From contig NZ_JARVHQ010000001.1 in the NCBI RefSeq assembly GCF_040459645.1, positions 4,278,001-4,342,000 on the forward strand: a DNA stretch of 64,000 nt, read 5' to 3'. The notes beneath the pieces were generated by a model. That model saw only the letters and a list, made by a program, of their open reading frames with translations. It was not told the DNA's origin and made no database searches. Of this stretch, positions 1 through 9,716 are shown piece after piece. The stretch's first letter is position 1; the number at the start of each line of letters is the position of its first letter. The translations under genes were made by a program, and so were the position numbers. Origin of the DNA: Bacillus cereus group sp. RP43. GTDB lineage: Bacteria; Bacillota; Bacilli; Bacillales; Bacillaceae_G.

Positions 1-797
1 GGTGAATTAAAGTTTTGCGGTAATTTAATATTAAACATTAAAGCGATTCCAATTGCCATATCACTATATCCACTAAAATCAAAATACAATTGGAACGTAA
101 ACGCTAACGACGAAAGCCATGCTTCAACAAATGTTAATGATTGCTGCACATCAAACCCTTCATGTACAAGGGGAGATAATACATCTGCAATACCTACCTT
201 TTTGAAAATACCAACTGCAAATACGAATATACCAAGAACGATATACTTCGATTGCCAGCGCTTTTTACTATCGTCAGCAAACTGCGGCATAATTTGCGCA
301 TGATGCACAATCGGCCCTGCAATAAGCTGCGGAAAAAACGTTACAAACAATGCGTAATCAAGAAAATGACATGCCTTCGTTTCACCACGATACGTATCTA
401 CTAAAAATGCGATCTTTTGAAACGTATAGAAACTAATCGCAAGTGGTAACGTTAAAGATAATAATGTAAACTGAGTTCCAAATAACGAATTCACATTTTG
501 TAAGAAGAAATCATAATACTTGAAATAACTAAGCATTCCTATATTAAATATTAATCCTACTGTTAAAAGAAGTTTACTCTTATGTTTTACGAGCCTCATT
601 CCGATAAAGTAGTTCACAATGAGCGACACTAACATAAGCGGTAAATATTTCACATTCCAATAACTATAGAAAAATAAAGAGGCCGCAACGAGCCAAGCTT
701 TCGCTAATGTAGCATGTCCAAATTTATTTAATAGAAAATATAAAAGAAATGCTATCGGTAAAAATAAAAAAATAAACTCAAATGAGTTAAATAACAC
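1..797 (-). CDS. patA: PatA-type MBOAT O-acetyltransferase, 3' end outside window
   Basis: Membrane-bound O-acyltransferase (AlgI/DltB family) that passes acetyl groups across the membrane for acetylation of surface polysaccharide. About 265 residues are visible, read from a GTG at 797 with a purine-rich site (GGAAGG) upstream; the rest lies beyond the left edge. Hydrophobic segments fill the sequence, and family signatures are present (FPQLIAGPIVHH and the YFDFSGYSDMAIG block near the edge). The catalytic WHG histidine would be outside the window. It is divergent from a second, closely similar MBOAT gene at 1024. B. anthracis has two such enzymes (PatA1, PatA2) acting on the secondary cell wall polysaccharide; which one this is cannot be told. 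The family call is firm; the substrate is inferred from the S-layer context. Confidence 0.88.
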   Translation of the reverse strand, partial: MLFNSFEFIFLFLPIAFLLYFLLNKFGHATLAKAWLVAASLFFYSYWNVKYLPLMLVSLIVNYFIGMRLVKHKSKLLLTVGLIFNIGMLSYFKYYDFFLQNVNSLFGTQFTLLSLTLPLAISFYTFQKIAFLVDTYRGETKACHFLDYALFVTFFPQLIAGPIVHHAQIMPQFADDSKKRWQSKYIVLGIFVFAVGIFKKVGIADVLSPLVHEGFDVQQSLTFVEAWLSSLAFTFQLYFDFSGYSDMAIGIALMFNIKLPQNFNS

Positions 798-1023
798 ACC
801 ATCTCTTCCCTTCCAAACAAATCACACCTTATTCATCTTATCTTATCCAAATAGTGAGTGTCAAAAGGATTCCGCTCCCCTTTTCTTCTATTATATATAT
901 TAATCATTTTAATCGAATTATTAACATGATAAAATATTAAAGGCGCTTTTATACAAAAAAATATATAATAGAAATGTCGGTTTTTTGCACGAAATGTATT
1001 TTTGAAAAAGTGAGGAGAGTTCT

Positions 1024-2439
1024 TTGGTATTTAGTAGTTCTATTTTCTTGTTTATCTTTTTACCTCTCGTATTATTTTTCTATTTTATAGTGCGTGCCGA
1101 GCTTCGTAATTTCGTATTACTTGCATTTAGTTTAATTTTCTATGCATGGGGAGAACCACGATTCGTCCTCTTAATGCTCTTTTCTATTCTTTTAAACTAC
1201 TGCTTCGGTCTACTCGTGCATCATTATGATAAACGAAAAAATATGAAAGTCACATTTTTAATTATGGCTGTGGTCGGAAATATTTTATTACTTTCTTATT
1301 TTAAATATATTTCCTTTTTCACAGATATTTTGAATCAGCTATTACACTTATCTATTCATGTGGAACCTATTCCACTACCAATTGGAATTTCATTCTATAC
1401 GTTCCAAGCGATGTCATACGTCATCGATATATACCGTAAAGATGGCGCAGTTCAAAAGAATCCACTTAACTTAGCGTTATATATATCAATTTTCCCGCAG
1501 CTTATTGCCGGACCAATCGTTCGTTACAATATCGTTGCTGATCAAATTAAAACGCGCATCCATTCTTTTGAACGATTTACAGAAGGTCTCCAAATTTTCA
1601 TTCTAGGATTAGCGAAAAAAATATTGATCGCCAATCAAGTCGGACTTGTCGCAGATAAAATCTTTGCCTTACCGCCGTCTGAAATGAGTGTTGGAACAGC
1701 TTGGATCGGTATTATCGCCTATACACTTCAAATCTATTTCGATTTCTCAGGATACTCTGATATGGCAATTGGACTTGGAAAAATGTTCGGATTTGATTTC
1801 CCGAAAAACTTCAATTATCCGTACATCTCGAAATCCATTTCAGAATTTTGGAGAAGATGGCATATTACACTAGGCTCTTGGTTCCGCGACTATATATACA
1901 TTCCGCTTGGTGGAAACCGTGTTTCCAAACTAGCAAATTACCGTAATCTCTTCATCGTATGGGTATTAACCGGTTTATGGCACGGAGCAAGCTGGACATT
2001 TATCGCCTGGGGATTATATTATGGCCTTATTATCTCGATTGAAAAAGCTGGATTCGAGAAAATATTAAATAAGCTATGGAAGCCGCTGCAACATGCATAT
2101 GTACTAATCATCGTTATGATTGGTTGGGTCTTCTTCCGAGCTGATAACTTCGCATACTCGTTCCAATATTTAAAAGCGATGTTTGGCATAGAGAGGCAAT
2201 CTTTCATCGATGACAACACAATGCTATATATACATGAATACATTGTCATATTTATCATTGCCTTTATCGCAGCGACACCAATTTTAAAACGTATTAAAAA
2301 CATATTAGAACTTGCGCCAAAAACGTATACGTTCGGGATGCAAGTTGTACGTCCTATATTATTACTAACATTATTTACGGTTTCGATTATGTATTTAATC
2401 AATTCGACGTATAATCCATTTATTTACTTCAGGTTTTAA
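1024..2439 (+). CDS. patA: PatA-type MBOAT O-acetyltransferase
   Basis: Polytopic membrane O-acyltransferase of 471 residues, the usual size for PatA/AlgI. It should take an acetyl donor inside the cell and deliver acetyl groups to the outer face, where PatB transfers them to the secondary cell wall polysaccharide. The family blocks FPQLIAGPIV (about 159), YFDFSGYSDMAIG (about 240), FWRRWHITLGSWFRDYIYIPLGGNR (about 275-300) and the LWHGASW catalytic motif (His320) are all present. The start is TTG, chosen because GAGGAGAG sits 5-8 bases upstream. It is followed by patB at 2619, with a bcr1-like repeat in the gap. PatA/PatB acetylation affects S-layer assembly in B. anthracis, and the S-layer genes are next door. 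Confidence 0.9.
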   Translation: MVFSSSIFLFIFLPLVLFFYFIVRAELRNFVLLAFSLIFYAWGEPRFVLLMLFSILLNYCFGLLVHHYDKRKNMKVTFLIMAVVGNILLLSYFKYISFFTDILNQLLHLSIHVEPIPLPIGISFYTFQAMSYVIDIYRKDGAVQKNPLNLALYISIFPQLIAGPIVRYNIVADQIKTRIHSFERFTEGLQIFILGLAKKILIANQVGLVADKIFALPPSEMSVGTAWIGIIAYTLQIYFDFSGYSDMAIGLGKMFGFDFPKNFNYPYISKSISEFWRRWHITLGSWFRDYIYIPLGGNRVSKLANYRNLFIVWVLTGLWHGASWTFIAWGLYYGLIISIEKAGFEKILNKLWKPLQHAYVLIIVMIGWVFFRADNFAYSFQYLKAMFGIERQSFIDDNTMLYIHEYIVIFIIAFIAATPILKRIKNILELAPKTYTFGMQVVRPILLLTLFTVSIMYLINSTYNPFIYFRF

Positions 2440-2440
2440 C

Positions 2441-2599
2441 TTATCCCGCTATTTGCCGGGCAGTAAGACCCCCACCTCAAAATTCAGCGAAAGCAAAGAA
2501 GTTAGGTTGGGATCGGGCTGCCCGTAAAAGCCCGATTGGTTAAGGCTGATAATCAGCGGGGGATGAACAAACCCCCCACTGATTAAAGTTTCACTTTAT
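2441..2599 (+). repeat. bcr1-like dispersed repeat
   Basis: A 159-bp GC-richer, non-coding, highly structured segment lies between patA and patB. It begins with the inverted motif CCCGCTATTTGCCGGGCAG and ends with CACTGATTAAAGTTTCACTTTAT. The internal pairs CCCGGCAG/CTGCCCG and GCGGGGG/CCCCCCAC would fold strongly as RNA. From memory it resembles bcr1, a repeat of roughly 155 bp scattered in B. cereus-group chromosomes. A shorter related copy is at 63657-63723. It separates patA from patB but ends just before the patB ribosome binding site. Confidence 0.75.
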
Positions 2600-2618
2600 G
2601 TAGGAAGGAAAAGTTATT

Positions 2619-3809
2619 ATGAAAAAATTGGGGAACATCGTCCTAGTTATCGGTTTTCTCACCATTATCTTTTCATTTGGCATATTATCGCTTCTCAAAA
2701 CTGACCGAGCAGTTTCGCCCGTTGAAAATCGTCCGCTCGCTCAAAAACCAGCTCTTACAAAAGAAACTGTCTTAAATGGTAGCTTCTTTAAAGACTTTGA
2801 GACATATACAAACGATCAATTAATCGGCAGAGATGAGCTCATTAAAATCTATACACTTGCTCAAATTAAAATGGACAAATCTCTCATTAACGATATTATT
2901 CTAACTGATGATAAATGGCTTCTAAAAAACCCAGCTTGGACTACAAAATATAATGAAATCGACCAATCAATGCCAGCTGTAAACGACTTATCTCAGTTTT
3001 TAAAAGAACAAAACATTGAGTTTTACTTTGCCTTACCACCGTCCAAAACGAATGCATTATCATTTAAATTACCTTCTCATATTCACACATATGCACAGGA
3101 AAATTTAAATTATTTTCTAAATAAACTTCCAGCGGACGTAAAGCCAATTAAACTCATGGAACATTTTAAGAAAAACTATACAAATGAAGAAATACAAAGT
3201 ATGTACTTCAAAACAGACCATCACTGGAATATGGATGGTGCCTTCTTAGGCTATCAATATATAATGAGCACAATCGCGCAACAATCTTCTATATATACAG
3301 GAAAAGAAATAAAAAAAGAAGATTACACTCGTACGTGCGCTCCAAATAAACATCTAGTCGGAAGCTTTAACAACCAGTTATATCAACTAATCGATGCGAC
3401 TGGAGAAAAACTATGCTACTACCCGCCGAAAGACGGCTTCAACTTTACGAGCGTAGCTGCAAAAGATGTAAATGGTACAGTATATCGCACATTAGATGAA
3501 CTATATGGCGTAGAAAAACAAAAAGACACAACATCATACGCCGGCTATTACACAAACGACTATCCAGAAATCGTCATCGAAAATAACAACGCACCAAATG
3601 ATGTACGAGCTTTAGTCCTAAAAGACTCATTCGCAAACGCAATTGTGCCTCACTTAGCACAAAGCTTCAAACACACATCCATCCTCGACCTTCGTCACTA
3701 TCACGAAAAGGATGTATATCAATACATTAAAGACAACAACATTAACATGGTATTGTTTGTGTATAGTGATTCGAATTTGAGCGGTGAGATGTTTAAGTTT
3801 AAGAAATAA
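2619..3809 (+). CDS. patB: PatB-type SGNH/DHHW O-acetyltransferase
   Basis: Protein of 396 residues with an N-terminal membrane anchor (about residues 7-26), the rest outside the membrane. It belongs to the AlgX/PatB-like SGNH-hydrolase fold group: the DHHW motif is at residues 200-203 (FKTDHHWNMDGAF), and a serine-containing KDSFANAIVPHL block near the C terminus fits the nucleophile region. In B. anthracis PatB partners PatA to place acetyl groups on the secondary cell wall polysaccharide that anchors SLH proteins. The ATG is preceded by AGGAAGGAA at 2602. It is co-directional with patA, although the bcr1-like repeat separates them. The exact residue acting as nucleophile is inferred. Confidence 0.88.
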   Translation: MKKLGNIVLVIGFLTIIFSFGILSLLKTDRAVSPVENRPLAQKPALTKETVLNGSFFKDFETYTNDQLIGRDELIKIYTLAQIKMDKSLINDIILTDDKWLLKNPAWTTKYNEIDQSMPAVNDLSQFLKEQNIEFYFALPPSKTNALSFKLPSHIHTYAQENLNYFLNKLPADVKPIKLMEHFKKNYTNEEIQSMYFKTDHHWNMDGAFLGYQYIMSTIAQQSSIYTGKEIKKEDYTRTCAPNKHLVGSFNNQLYQLIDATGEKLCYYPPKDGFNFTSVAAKDVNGTVYRTLDELYGVEKQKDTTSYAGYYTNDYPEIVIENNNAPNDVRALVLKDSFANAIVPHLAQSFKHTSILDLRHYHEKDVYQYIKDNNINMVLFVYSDSNLSGEMFKFKK

Positions 3810-3820
3810 TTATTAAAAAA

Positions 3821-3858
3821 TAGGTCCCTTTAGAATCCTCTAAAGAGACCTATTTTTT
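3821..3858 (+). terminator. Terminator of patA-patB
   Basis: A 14-bp stem (TAGGTCCCTTTAGA paired with TCTAAAGAGACCTA, one mismatch) is followed by a run of seven T. Confidence 0.85.
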
Positions 3859-3862
3859 TCGA

Positions 3863-3902
3863 AACAAAAAACAATCCCCATGTCATTATGACATGGGGAT
3901 TG
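3863..3902 (-). terminator. Terminator of the eag-like gene
   Basis: A perfect 15-bp stem (CAATCCCCATGTCAT at 3872-3886 and its complement at 3888-3902) with a U-rich tail on the minus strand lies 12 bases past the S-layer stop codon. Such a strong hairpin fits a very highly expressed gene. Confidence 0.88.
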
Positions 3903-3914
3903 CAAATCTAATTA

Positions 3915-6542
3915 TTAGATTTCTTCTTTAATAACGTTGATTGTTACAGCTTTTGTACCATACTCAGTAGTTGGTGCAAGTCTGTCTTTCACAACTTTAA
4001 AGATTACTGTACCATTATCTCCAAACGCAGTTGTTACACCCTTGAAGACGTCATTCTTCTTATCAGCAGTTTCGTCAGTTAAGAATTTGAATAAGTCATT
4101 TCCTTCTTTAGAAACTGTATCATTTGATTTAACAGCTGTTACATAACCAAGCGCAACATCGTTACCGTCAAATGTAGCATTGTCGTTACGATCTAGGTAA
4201 ACTTTACCTTGCTCTGTACCTTCAGCATCAACGATACGTACTTTATGTTCTGTTGAGATGTTTAATTTGATGCCATTTAAAACATCATCTTTATCACTCT
4301 TCACAACGTCTAGTACTCTGTCGATATTAACTTTGCGGTTTTCGAATTGCTCAGCCTCTACATCTTTAAATTTAACAGATGTAATTTGGATGTTTTCTTG
4401 TGTAACAGTAATTGTTGCGTGTCCAGCTGTAGCGCCATCTTTAGTTAAGATAACATCTGTAACACCTGCTTTTTTACCTGTTACTTTTAATGTTTTTCCT
4501 TCAATTTTAGCTGAAGCGATATTCTCATTACCTACTCTGAATTCATATCCTGCTAAATCAGCTGCATCAGCATATACGCCTTCTGTAGTGTAATTAGATA
4601 ATTGATAGTTTACTGTACTTCCAGCACCAATTGTAGTATCAGCAGCTTCACCTTTTTGACCAGCTTTAGAAACAAGCTCTAAGCGTGGAGCTTCATGACC
4701 GATGTTGCTCTTCGTAACTTCAACATGAAGTGATCCGTAACCTTCACCACTTGCATTTGGATTTTGGAAGTGGATTGTACCAGCTCCAACTTTTGCACCT
4801 TTAACTTGAATAGAAGATGTACCGATAGAACCTTCATTTGTTGTAGTAACATCTAATTCAGTTACAGCGCCTGTTTGTGGGAATACTTCTTTAATAGCAC
4901 CAGTATTCGCACCAAATGGATCGCCGTATTGGTCAGTCGTTACGAATGTTACTGGTAACGATTTACCATCTACAACTTTTAATTGATCTGGGTTAGCTTT
5001 TACAGTTGTAAGTTTACGAGTATCCGTTTTTACAACGAAATCAAATGATTTTGTTACATCGCCCACTTTAACAGTAATTGTTGCAGAACCAGCTGCTTCT
5101 GCTTTAATTTCACCGTTTTTAACAGAGATAACACCTGGGTTAGATGATTTTAAGCTAATCGCGCTAGGATCAACAACTTTGTTCTCTTTGTTAATTTGAG
5201 CAACCACTTTATGGATACCAGCTTTTTCACCAGCAACTAATGTTTTGCTGTTTAATGTGAAGTCTGTTCCACTTAAAGCTTTAGCGTAATTTACACCAGC
5301 TTTATCTGTATCTACCGCAAATACAACATCTTTAATTGCCGTTGCTTCTGCATCAAGGTTTTTCACTTCAATGATACCAGTGTTAGAAACTGTGATGCCG
5401 CCACGTTTTGTAACTTGTACTTCAACTTTGTATTTACCTTCTTCGATACCAACTGCTAATTTACCAGTTTTTGACTCTGCAGTACCACCTTCAAAGATAT
5501 TTGCTGGAGTACCATCTAAATTATTCGCAACAAATTTCACATCATGACCAGCGATATCTAAATACTCGATATCAGCATTGCCTTTTTCTTCATTTAATTT
5601 GAAGACAACTGCTTGATCTGCACGATCGTCATCGAATGTAAGTTGTTCTACGCGTAATTTTTTCACTTCGTATACATATTTCACAATAAATGAGTTGCCT
5701 TTTACTTTAACAGGAAGCTCTTTATTTGGAGCGATTTTTCCGCTTAACGTTACAACTGCAGATTTTCCATCTTTACTTGCTTCAAGTGCGATCGCTTTAT
5801 TTCCTTCAAGCGTAACATCTTCAGCAGTTAGATTGTTTAATCCTGTACCAGTTAACGTTAATTGTGTTGGCTCAGTAGCAGTAACGTTTGTTACGTTCGC
5901 AACACTGTTATCTGGTTTTGCGAATTTTTTATCTGTTACTGCGATAAATTGAGCTGCTTCTGCACGAGATACAGATTTATTTGGCTCCCATTTGCCGCCA
6001 ATACCTGCAGAGATTCCAAGATTAATTAGGATGTTTGCTTTTTCTTCACCCCAATGTCCTCTTAAATCATCAAATGTTGTAACTAATGTGCCATCTACTT
6101 TTTCTTTTAAGTTATAAGCACCTACTAGCATAGATGCGAAAGAAGCACGGTCGATTTTCCCTTCTGGATAGAAGTTATCTTTACCGTCACCTTTAACGAT
6201 ACCTGCTTTTTCAACTGCTGCAATATATTTAGCAGCCCATGTATTTTTAGCATCTTTGAAAGATGGCTGAGCGTTTTCATCAACTGGTAATCCTAAAATT
6301 TGAGTGAAAATTACAGCTGCAGAAGAGCGATCAATCGCTTCATTTGGGCCATATGTGCCGTCTGGCTTACCTTTAATTGCGCCTTTTTCTACTAAGTAAT
6401 TAATAGAATCTAATGCCCAATGATCAGCTGGAACGTCCGGGAATGATTTACCTGCTGCTGCTACTGGAGATACAACTCCTGCTACCATTGCTGCTGTCAT
6501 TGTACCTGCGATTACTTTTTTGTAAGAGTTAGTCTTTGCCAT
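3915..6542 (-). CDS. eag: S-layer protein, EA1-like
   Basis: Secreted surface-array protein of 875 residues. A signal peptide covers residues 1 to about 29 (cleavage after VSPVAAA). Three SLH domains follow (about 34-77, 95-138 and 156-200) and bind pyruvylated secondary cell wall polysaccharide. The remainder is a chain of Ig-like/BIG2-type beta domains forming the crystalline lattice. The N terminus and many internal stretches match B. anthracis EA1 (862 residues), but with numerous substitutions. The ATG has a strong GGAGGAAAAT site upstream. In B. anthracis EA1 replaces Sap late in growth, uses SecA2-SlaP for export, and needs CsaB for anchoring; all of those genes are in this window. Codon use is strongly biased, as expected for an abundant protein. 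Confidence 0.95.
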   Translation of the reverse strand: MAKTNSYKKVIAGTMTAAMVAGVVSPVAAAGKSFPDVPADHWALDSINYLVEKGAIKGKPDGTYGPNEAIDRSSAAVIFTQILGLPVDENAQPSFKDAKNTWAAKYIAAVEKAGIVKGDGKDNFYPEGKIDRASFASMLVGAYNLKEKVDGTLVTTFDDLRGHWGEEKANILINLGISAGIGGKWEPNKSVSRAEAAQFIAVTDKKFAKPDNSVANVTNVTATEPTQLTLTGTGLNNLTAEDVTLEGNKAIALEASKDGKSAVVTLSGKIAPNKELPVKVKGNSFIVKYVYEVKKLRVEQLTFDDDRADQAVVFKLNEEKGNADIEYLDIAGHDVKFVANNLDGTPANIFEGGTAESKTGKLAVGIEEGKYKVEVQVTKRGGITVSNTGIIEVKNLDAEATAIKDVVFAVDTDKAGVNYAKALSGTDFTLNSKTLVAGEKAGIHKVVAQINKENKVVDPSAISLKSSNPGVISVKNGEIKAEAAGSATITVKVGDVTKSFDFVVKTDTRKLTTVKANPDQLKVVDGKSLPVTFVTTDQYGDPFGANTGAIKEVFPQTGAVTELDVTTTNEGSIGTSSIQVKGAKVGAGTIHFQNPNASGEGYGSLHVEVTKSNIGHEAPRLELVSKAGQKGEAADTTIGAGSTVNYQLSNYTTEGVYADAADLAGYEFRVGNENIASAKIEGKTLKVTGKKAGVTDVILTKDGATAGHATITVTQENIQITSVKFKDVEAEQFENRKVNIDRVLDVVKSDKDDVLNGIKLNISTEHKVRIVDAEGTEQGKVYLDRNDNATFDGNDVALGYVTAVKSNDTVSKEGNDLFKFLTDETADKKNDVFKGVTTAFGDNGTVIFKVVKDRLAPTTEYGTKAVTINVIKEEI

Positions 6543-7203
6543 TTTATTATTTTCCTCCTTCAGGACTATGTGCTACTAGTTTCATATCATATGTAATTTG
6601 AAAACTAGTTACTTAAAAACCCATAAAACAATAAAAATACAAAATATCATGCGTAAAGTAGTTCACATAATAAAACGATACAAACCGTTAAATGTAAATA
6701 TAAGGTTTAAATACCATTTTTTGAAACAAGTTCATCATACTATACAAAACTATTCGTTATCAAGAACTTTCTCAAAAGAAGATTCGACACATTCTGATAA
6801 TTCAGTCTTTTAATTGTGTTATTAAGATATTAATAATACTAAAATATAGAAATGAACAAACTTTTTTCCTATAAAACTACTCTCACTGCGCTTCGTATAT
6901 TTTTCATATCAAATACACAATTGGAATTATAGCACATATTTCCACTTCATCACCTAAATGTTTTTTACAATAAATACAATTTTCAGACTATATTCGACTG
7001 GAATTATTGTGATTCGACATTTTTTTCTTCTTTTCGAATGTTTTTTTAACGAAAAAAGGTGTGAATTTACAAAAGATTTACATATTAATGGGGTGTTTTT
7101 CTATTTTTGAAAACGTTGTCATTTTATTTCTCAATAAACTAACTATCAATCTTCAAAATATGCTCGCTTTTTCAAAGATCGTTTTATATGAAAATTAGAC
7201 CAT
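6543..7203 (-). promoter_or_regulatory. Long non-coding upstream region of the eag-like gene
   Basis: About 660 bp of very AT-rich DNA without a convincing gene. A minus-strand TATAAT lies at 6926-6931 with only a weak -35 element, which would give a leader of roughly 380 nt. The last bases before the start (TCCTGAAGGAGGAAA) are also found before sap, so the translation signals of the two S-layer genes are shared. A sigma-H site is expected by analogy with B. anthracis eag, but I could not place one with confidence. Confidence 0.5.
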
Positions 7204-7234
7204 AAAAAAAGAGCCCACATAATGTGGACTCTTT
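7204..7234 (-). terminator. Terminator of sap
   Basis: A stem AAAGAGCCCACAT / ATGTGGACTCTTT with one mismatch and a U-rich tail on the minus strand lies just past the sap stop codon. Confidence 0.85.
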
Positions 7235-7253
7235 CTATTGAAATGAATTTCAA

Positions 7254-9716
7254 TTAGCGAGTTGCTGTTACTGTTTTGAAAGCAACAAGTTTGTTTCCTT
7301 CAAGGTCAATTGTATTTAAAGTTGCGTTATCTTTAAGTTCTTTTGCTTTAACTGTTACTGTACCAGTTGCTAAGTTAACATCTGTTGGAGCTGTTACTTT
7401 AAGTACTACTTCTTTAGCTGCTTTGTCTTCAGCTTTTGCTACTGTTAACGCTACACCATTTAGGTCAATAACAAAGTCAGTTGCATCAACGTTCACAGCT
7501 TCAGAGAATGTTAAAGTAATTTCTTTAGCGTCAACTTTTGTAATTTTAGCTGCTTTAAATTCAGGAGCTTTTGTGTCTTTAACATCTAATAATAGGTTTG
7601 TTGTACCCATTTTTACTCCGTCTTTGTTTGCAACGTTAGCTGCTGTGAATTTAACTGTTTCTGATTTTTCGAAAGTAAATGTTTCTGGTAATTCAATTGT
7701 TACTGATTTACCATCAGCATTAATAAGAATTAAAGCACCTTCTGGTAATTTAGCACCAGCTAATGTGTAGTTGTTTACATTAGAAGCTGAATCCGCGCCT
7801 TGACCACCTTTTACTTCTTTATCAAATGTTACTGTAAGTTTGTTTTTGCTACCATCAACAAATTTAACATCAGTTGCTTTTGGTGCAACTTCGTCTTTTT
7901 TACCTTCTTCTTTTTTCTCTACAACTGTTACTTCTTTATTGAATGCTGCAGATTCATTACCAGCTGTATCTTTTACAAAACCTTTTGTAGCAGCTACTTT
8001 GTAGTTACCTTTTGCTGGGAATGTTAATGTGATACCTTTTTTATTATCTTTAGCTGCTGTAACAATTACATCAGCAGTTACATCTTTACTTGTATCTAAG
8101 TTGATTACACGAAGTTTTCCTTCTTGTGCAGTTACTTCTTTATCAAAAGTGAATGTAGCTGCTTTGTCTTGATCAGCTTCAACTTTTACGAAGTTAGGAG
8201 CTACAACATCTTTTGCAACTTTTACTTCTTTAGATACTTTAGTACCTACATTGTTAGCTAAATCTTTGTAACCAACAAACTCAACAGTAAGGTTTGCAGC
8301 CGTTTCTTTATTTACAAGAGCACCTGGTACTGTAACTGTTGCTTTTGTTTTATCTTGATCAAGAGCGATTGTAGCACCTGCCACTGCCTCTTTACCTTTT
8401 TTAACTACTACAGAACCCGCTGCTGAAAGCTCTTCTGAGAATGCAACTTCTAATGTCGCTTTGCCTTCACTGTCGATATCTTTAACTTTAACATCTTTAA
8501 CTTCTGGAGCTGTAACATCTTTTTCTACTTTGTAAGTAGCTTTACCTTCGTACATTTCCATTGCGTTACCTGATAAATCTTGAGCACCCGTTACGATAAC
8601 TGAGAATTCTTTACCGTTCTCAAGGTTTAAAGTGTTAGTAGAAGTGAAAGTATTATTTTCAACTTTTCCGTCTACTTTTTGACCATTAACGATTACAGTT
8701 ACAGCTTTTGCTGTATCTAATTTTTCACTAAATACTACTTTAACTTTTCCGTCTGGAGTAGATACTGTAGATACAGTTGGAGCTACTTCGTCATTAAAGA
8801 AGATAACTTCTAATGCTTTTGGAATTTCTTTACCATCAGCAGCTTTTAAGCCTTCAACAGTTAGAACGTAAGCTTCTTTATTTTTAAATTTTGCATCTCC
8901 ATCTAAAGTTACGATTACAGATTTTTTATCTTCACCGATTTTTGTAGTAACTGCTGTTGCGTTAGTTCCTTGAGAAAGAGTGAATTTCGCGTTCTTCACA
9001 TCTTCTTCTTTCACTGTAGCGCCAAGTTTAACTTCGATCTCTTTAGCATTGATTGCTTTAATAGACTCAACTTTAGCTTCTTCTTTTTGTCCGAACTGCT
9101 TGTCAGTCTTAGCAATGAATTGAGCTGCTTCTGCTTTAGTTACAGTTTTCGTTGGCTCCCAAGTAGTAGCTGTAGTACCTGCAGAGATTCCTAATTCAAC
9201 TAGGATGTTAGCTTTTGCTTTACCCCAGCTATCTTCTAAGTCTTTGAATTTAGTTTCTGGAGTACCAGTTACTTTAGTATCTAATTTGTAAGCTTCTACA
9301 AGCATAGATGCCATTGAAACGCGGTCCATTTTTCCGTTTGGATCAAATGTGCCGTTACCTTTACCTTTAACTACACCAGCTTTTTCTACAGCCGCGATGT
9401 ATTTTACAGCCCAGCCCTCTTGAGCGTCAGTGTAAGATGGTTTAGCGTTCTCTTCGATTGGTAAGTTTAAGATTTGAGCCATCATTGTAGCTGCTTCTGC
9501 ACGAGTTAATTCTTTTCCAGGCTCGAACATTCCTGTGTCAGTACCTTTGATTGCGCCTTTTTCTACTAAGTAGTTAATAGAATCGATTCCCCAGTGATCA
9601 GCTGGAACGTCTGGGAATGTTTTACCTGCTGCTGCTACTGGAGATACAACACCTGCTACCATTGCTGCTGTCATTGTACCAGCGATTAATTTTTTGTAAG
9701 AGTTAGTCTTTGCCAT
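7254..9716 (-). CDS. sap: S-layer protein Sap
   Basis: Surface-array protein of 820 residues (B. anthracis Sap is 814). A signal peptide almost identical to that of the neighbouring S-layer protein is followed by three SLH domains (about 34-77, 95-138, 156-200), then a series of Ig-like beta domains with repeated motifs such as DVTAPEVKDVKV and ATFTFDKEV. It is very rich in lysine, valine and threonine and has no cysteine in the mature part, typical of S-layer lattice proteins. In B. anthracis Sap forms the exponential-phase S-layer, is exported with SecA2/SlaP help, and binds pyruvylated polysaccharide. A candidate sigma-A promoter lies about 330 bp upstream. Confidence 0.95.
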   Translation of the reverse strand: MAKTNSYKKLIAGTMTAAMVAGVVSPVAAAGKTFPDVPADHWGIDSINYLVEKGAIKGTDTGMFEPGKELTRAEAATMMAQILNLPIEENAKPSYTDAQEGWAVKYIAAVEKAGVVKGKGNGTFDPNGKMDRVSMASMLVEAYKLDTKVTGTPETKFKDLEDSWGKAKANILVELGISAGTTATTWEPTKTVTKAEAAQFIAKTDKQFGQKEEAKVESIKAINAKEIEVKLGATVKEEDVKNAKFTLSQGTNATAVTTKIGEDKKSVIVTLDGDAKFKNKEAYVLTVEGLKAADGKEIPKALEVIFFNDEVAPTVSTVSTPDGKVKVVFSEKLDTAKAVTVIVNGQKVDGKVENNTFTSTNTLNLENGKEFSVIVTGAQDLSGNAMEMYEGKATYKVEKDVTAPEVKDVKVKDIDSEGKATLEVAFSEELSAAGSVVVKKGKEAVAGATIALDQDKTKATVTVPGALVNKETAANLTVEFVGYKDLANNVGTKVSKEVKVAKDVVAPNFVKVEADQDKAATFTFDKEVTAQEGKLRVINLDTSKDVTADVIVTAAKDNKKGITLTFPAKGNYKVAATKGFVKDTAGNESAAFNKEVTVVEKKEEGKKDEVAPKATDVKFVDGSKNKLTVTFDKEVKGGQGADSASNVNNYTLAGAKLPEGALILINADGKSVTIELPETFTFEKSETVKFTAANVANKDGVKMGTTNLLLDVKDTKAPEFKAAKITKVDAKEITLTFSEAVNVDATDFVIDLNGVALTVAKAEDKAAKEVVLKVTAPTDVNLATGTVTVKAKELKDNATLNTIDLEGNKLVAFKTVTATR

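Noticed and set aside
6598..6813. 71-codon frame upstream of the eag-like gene
   Set aside because: AT-rich frame without a ribosome binding site, inside the S-layer leader region and with no recognisable protein pattern.
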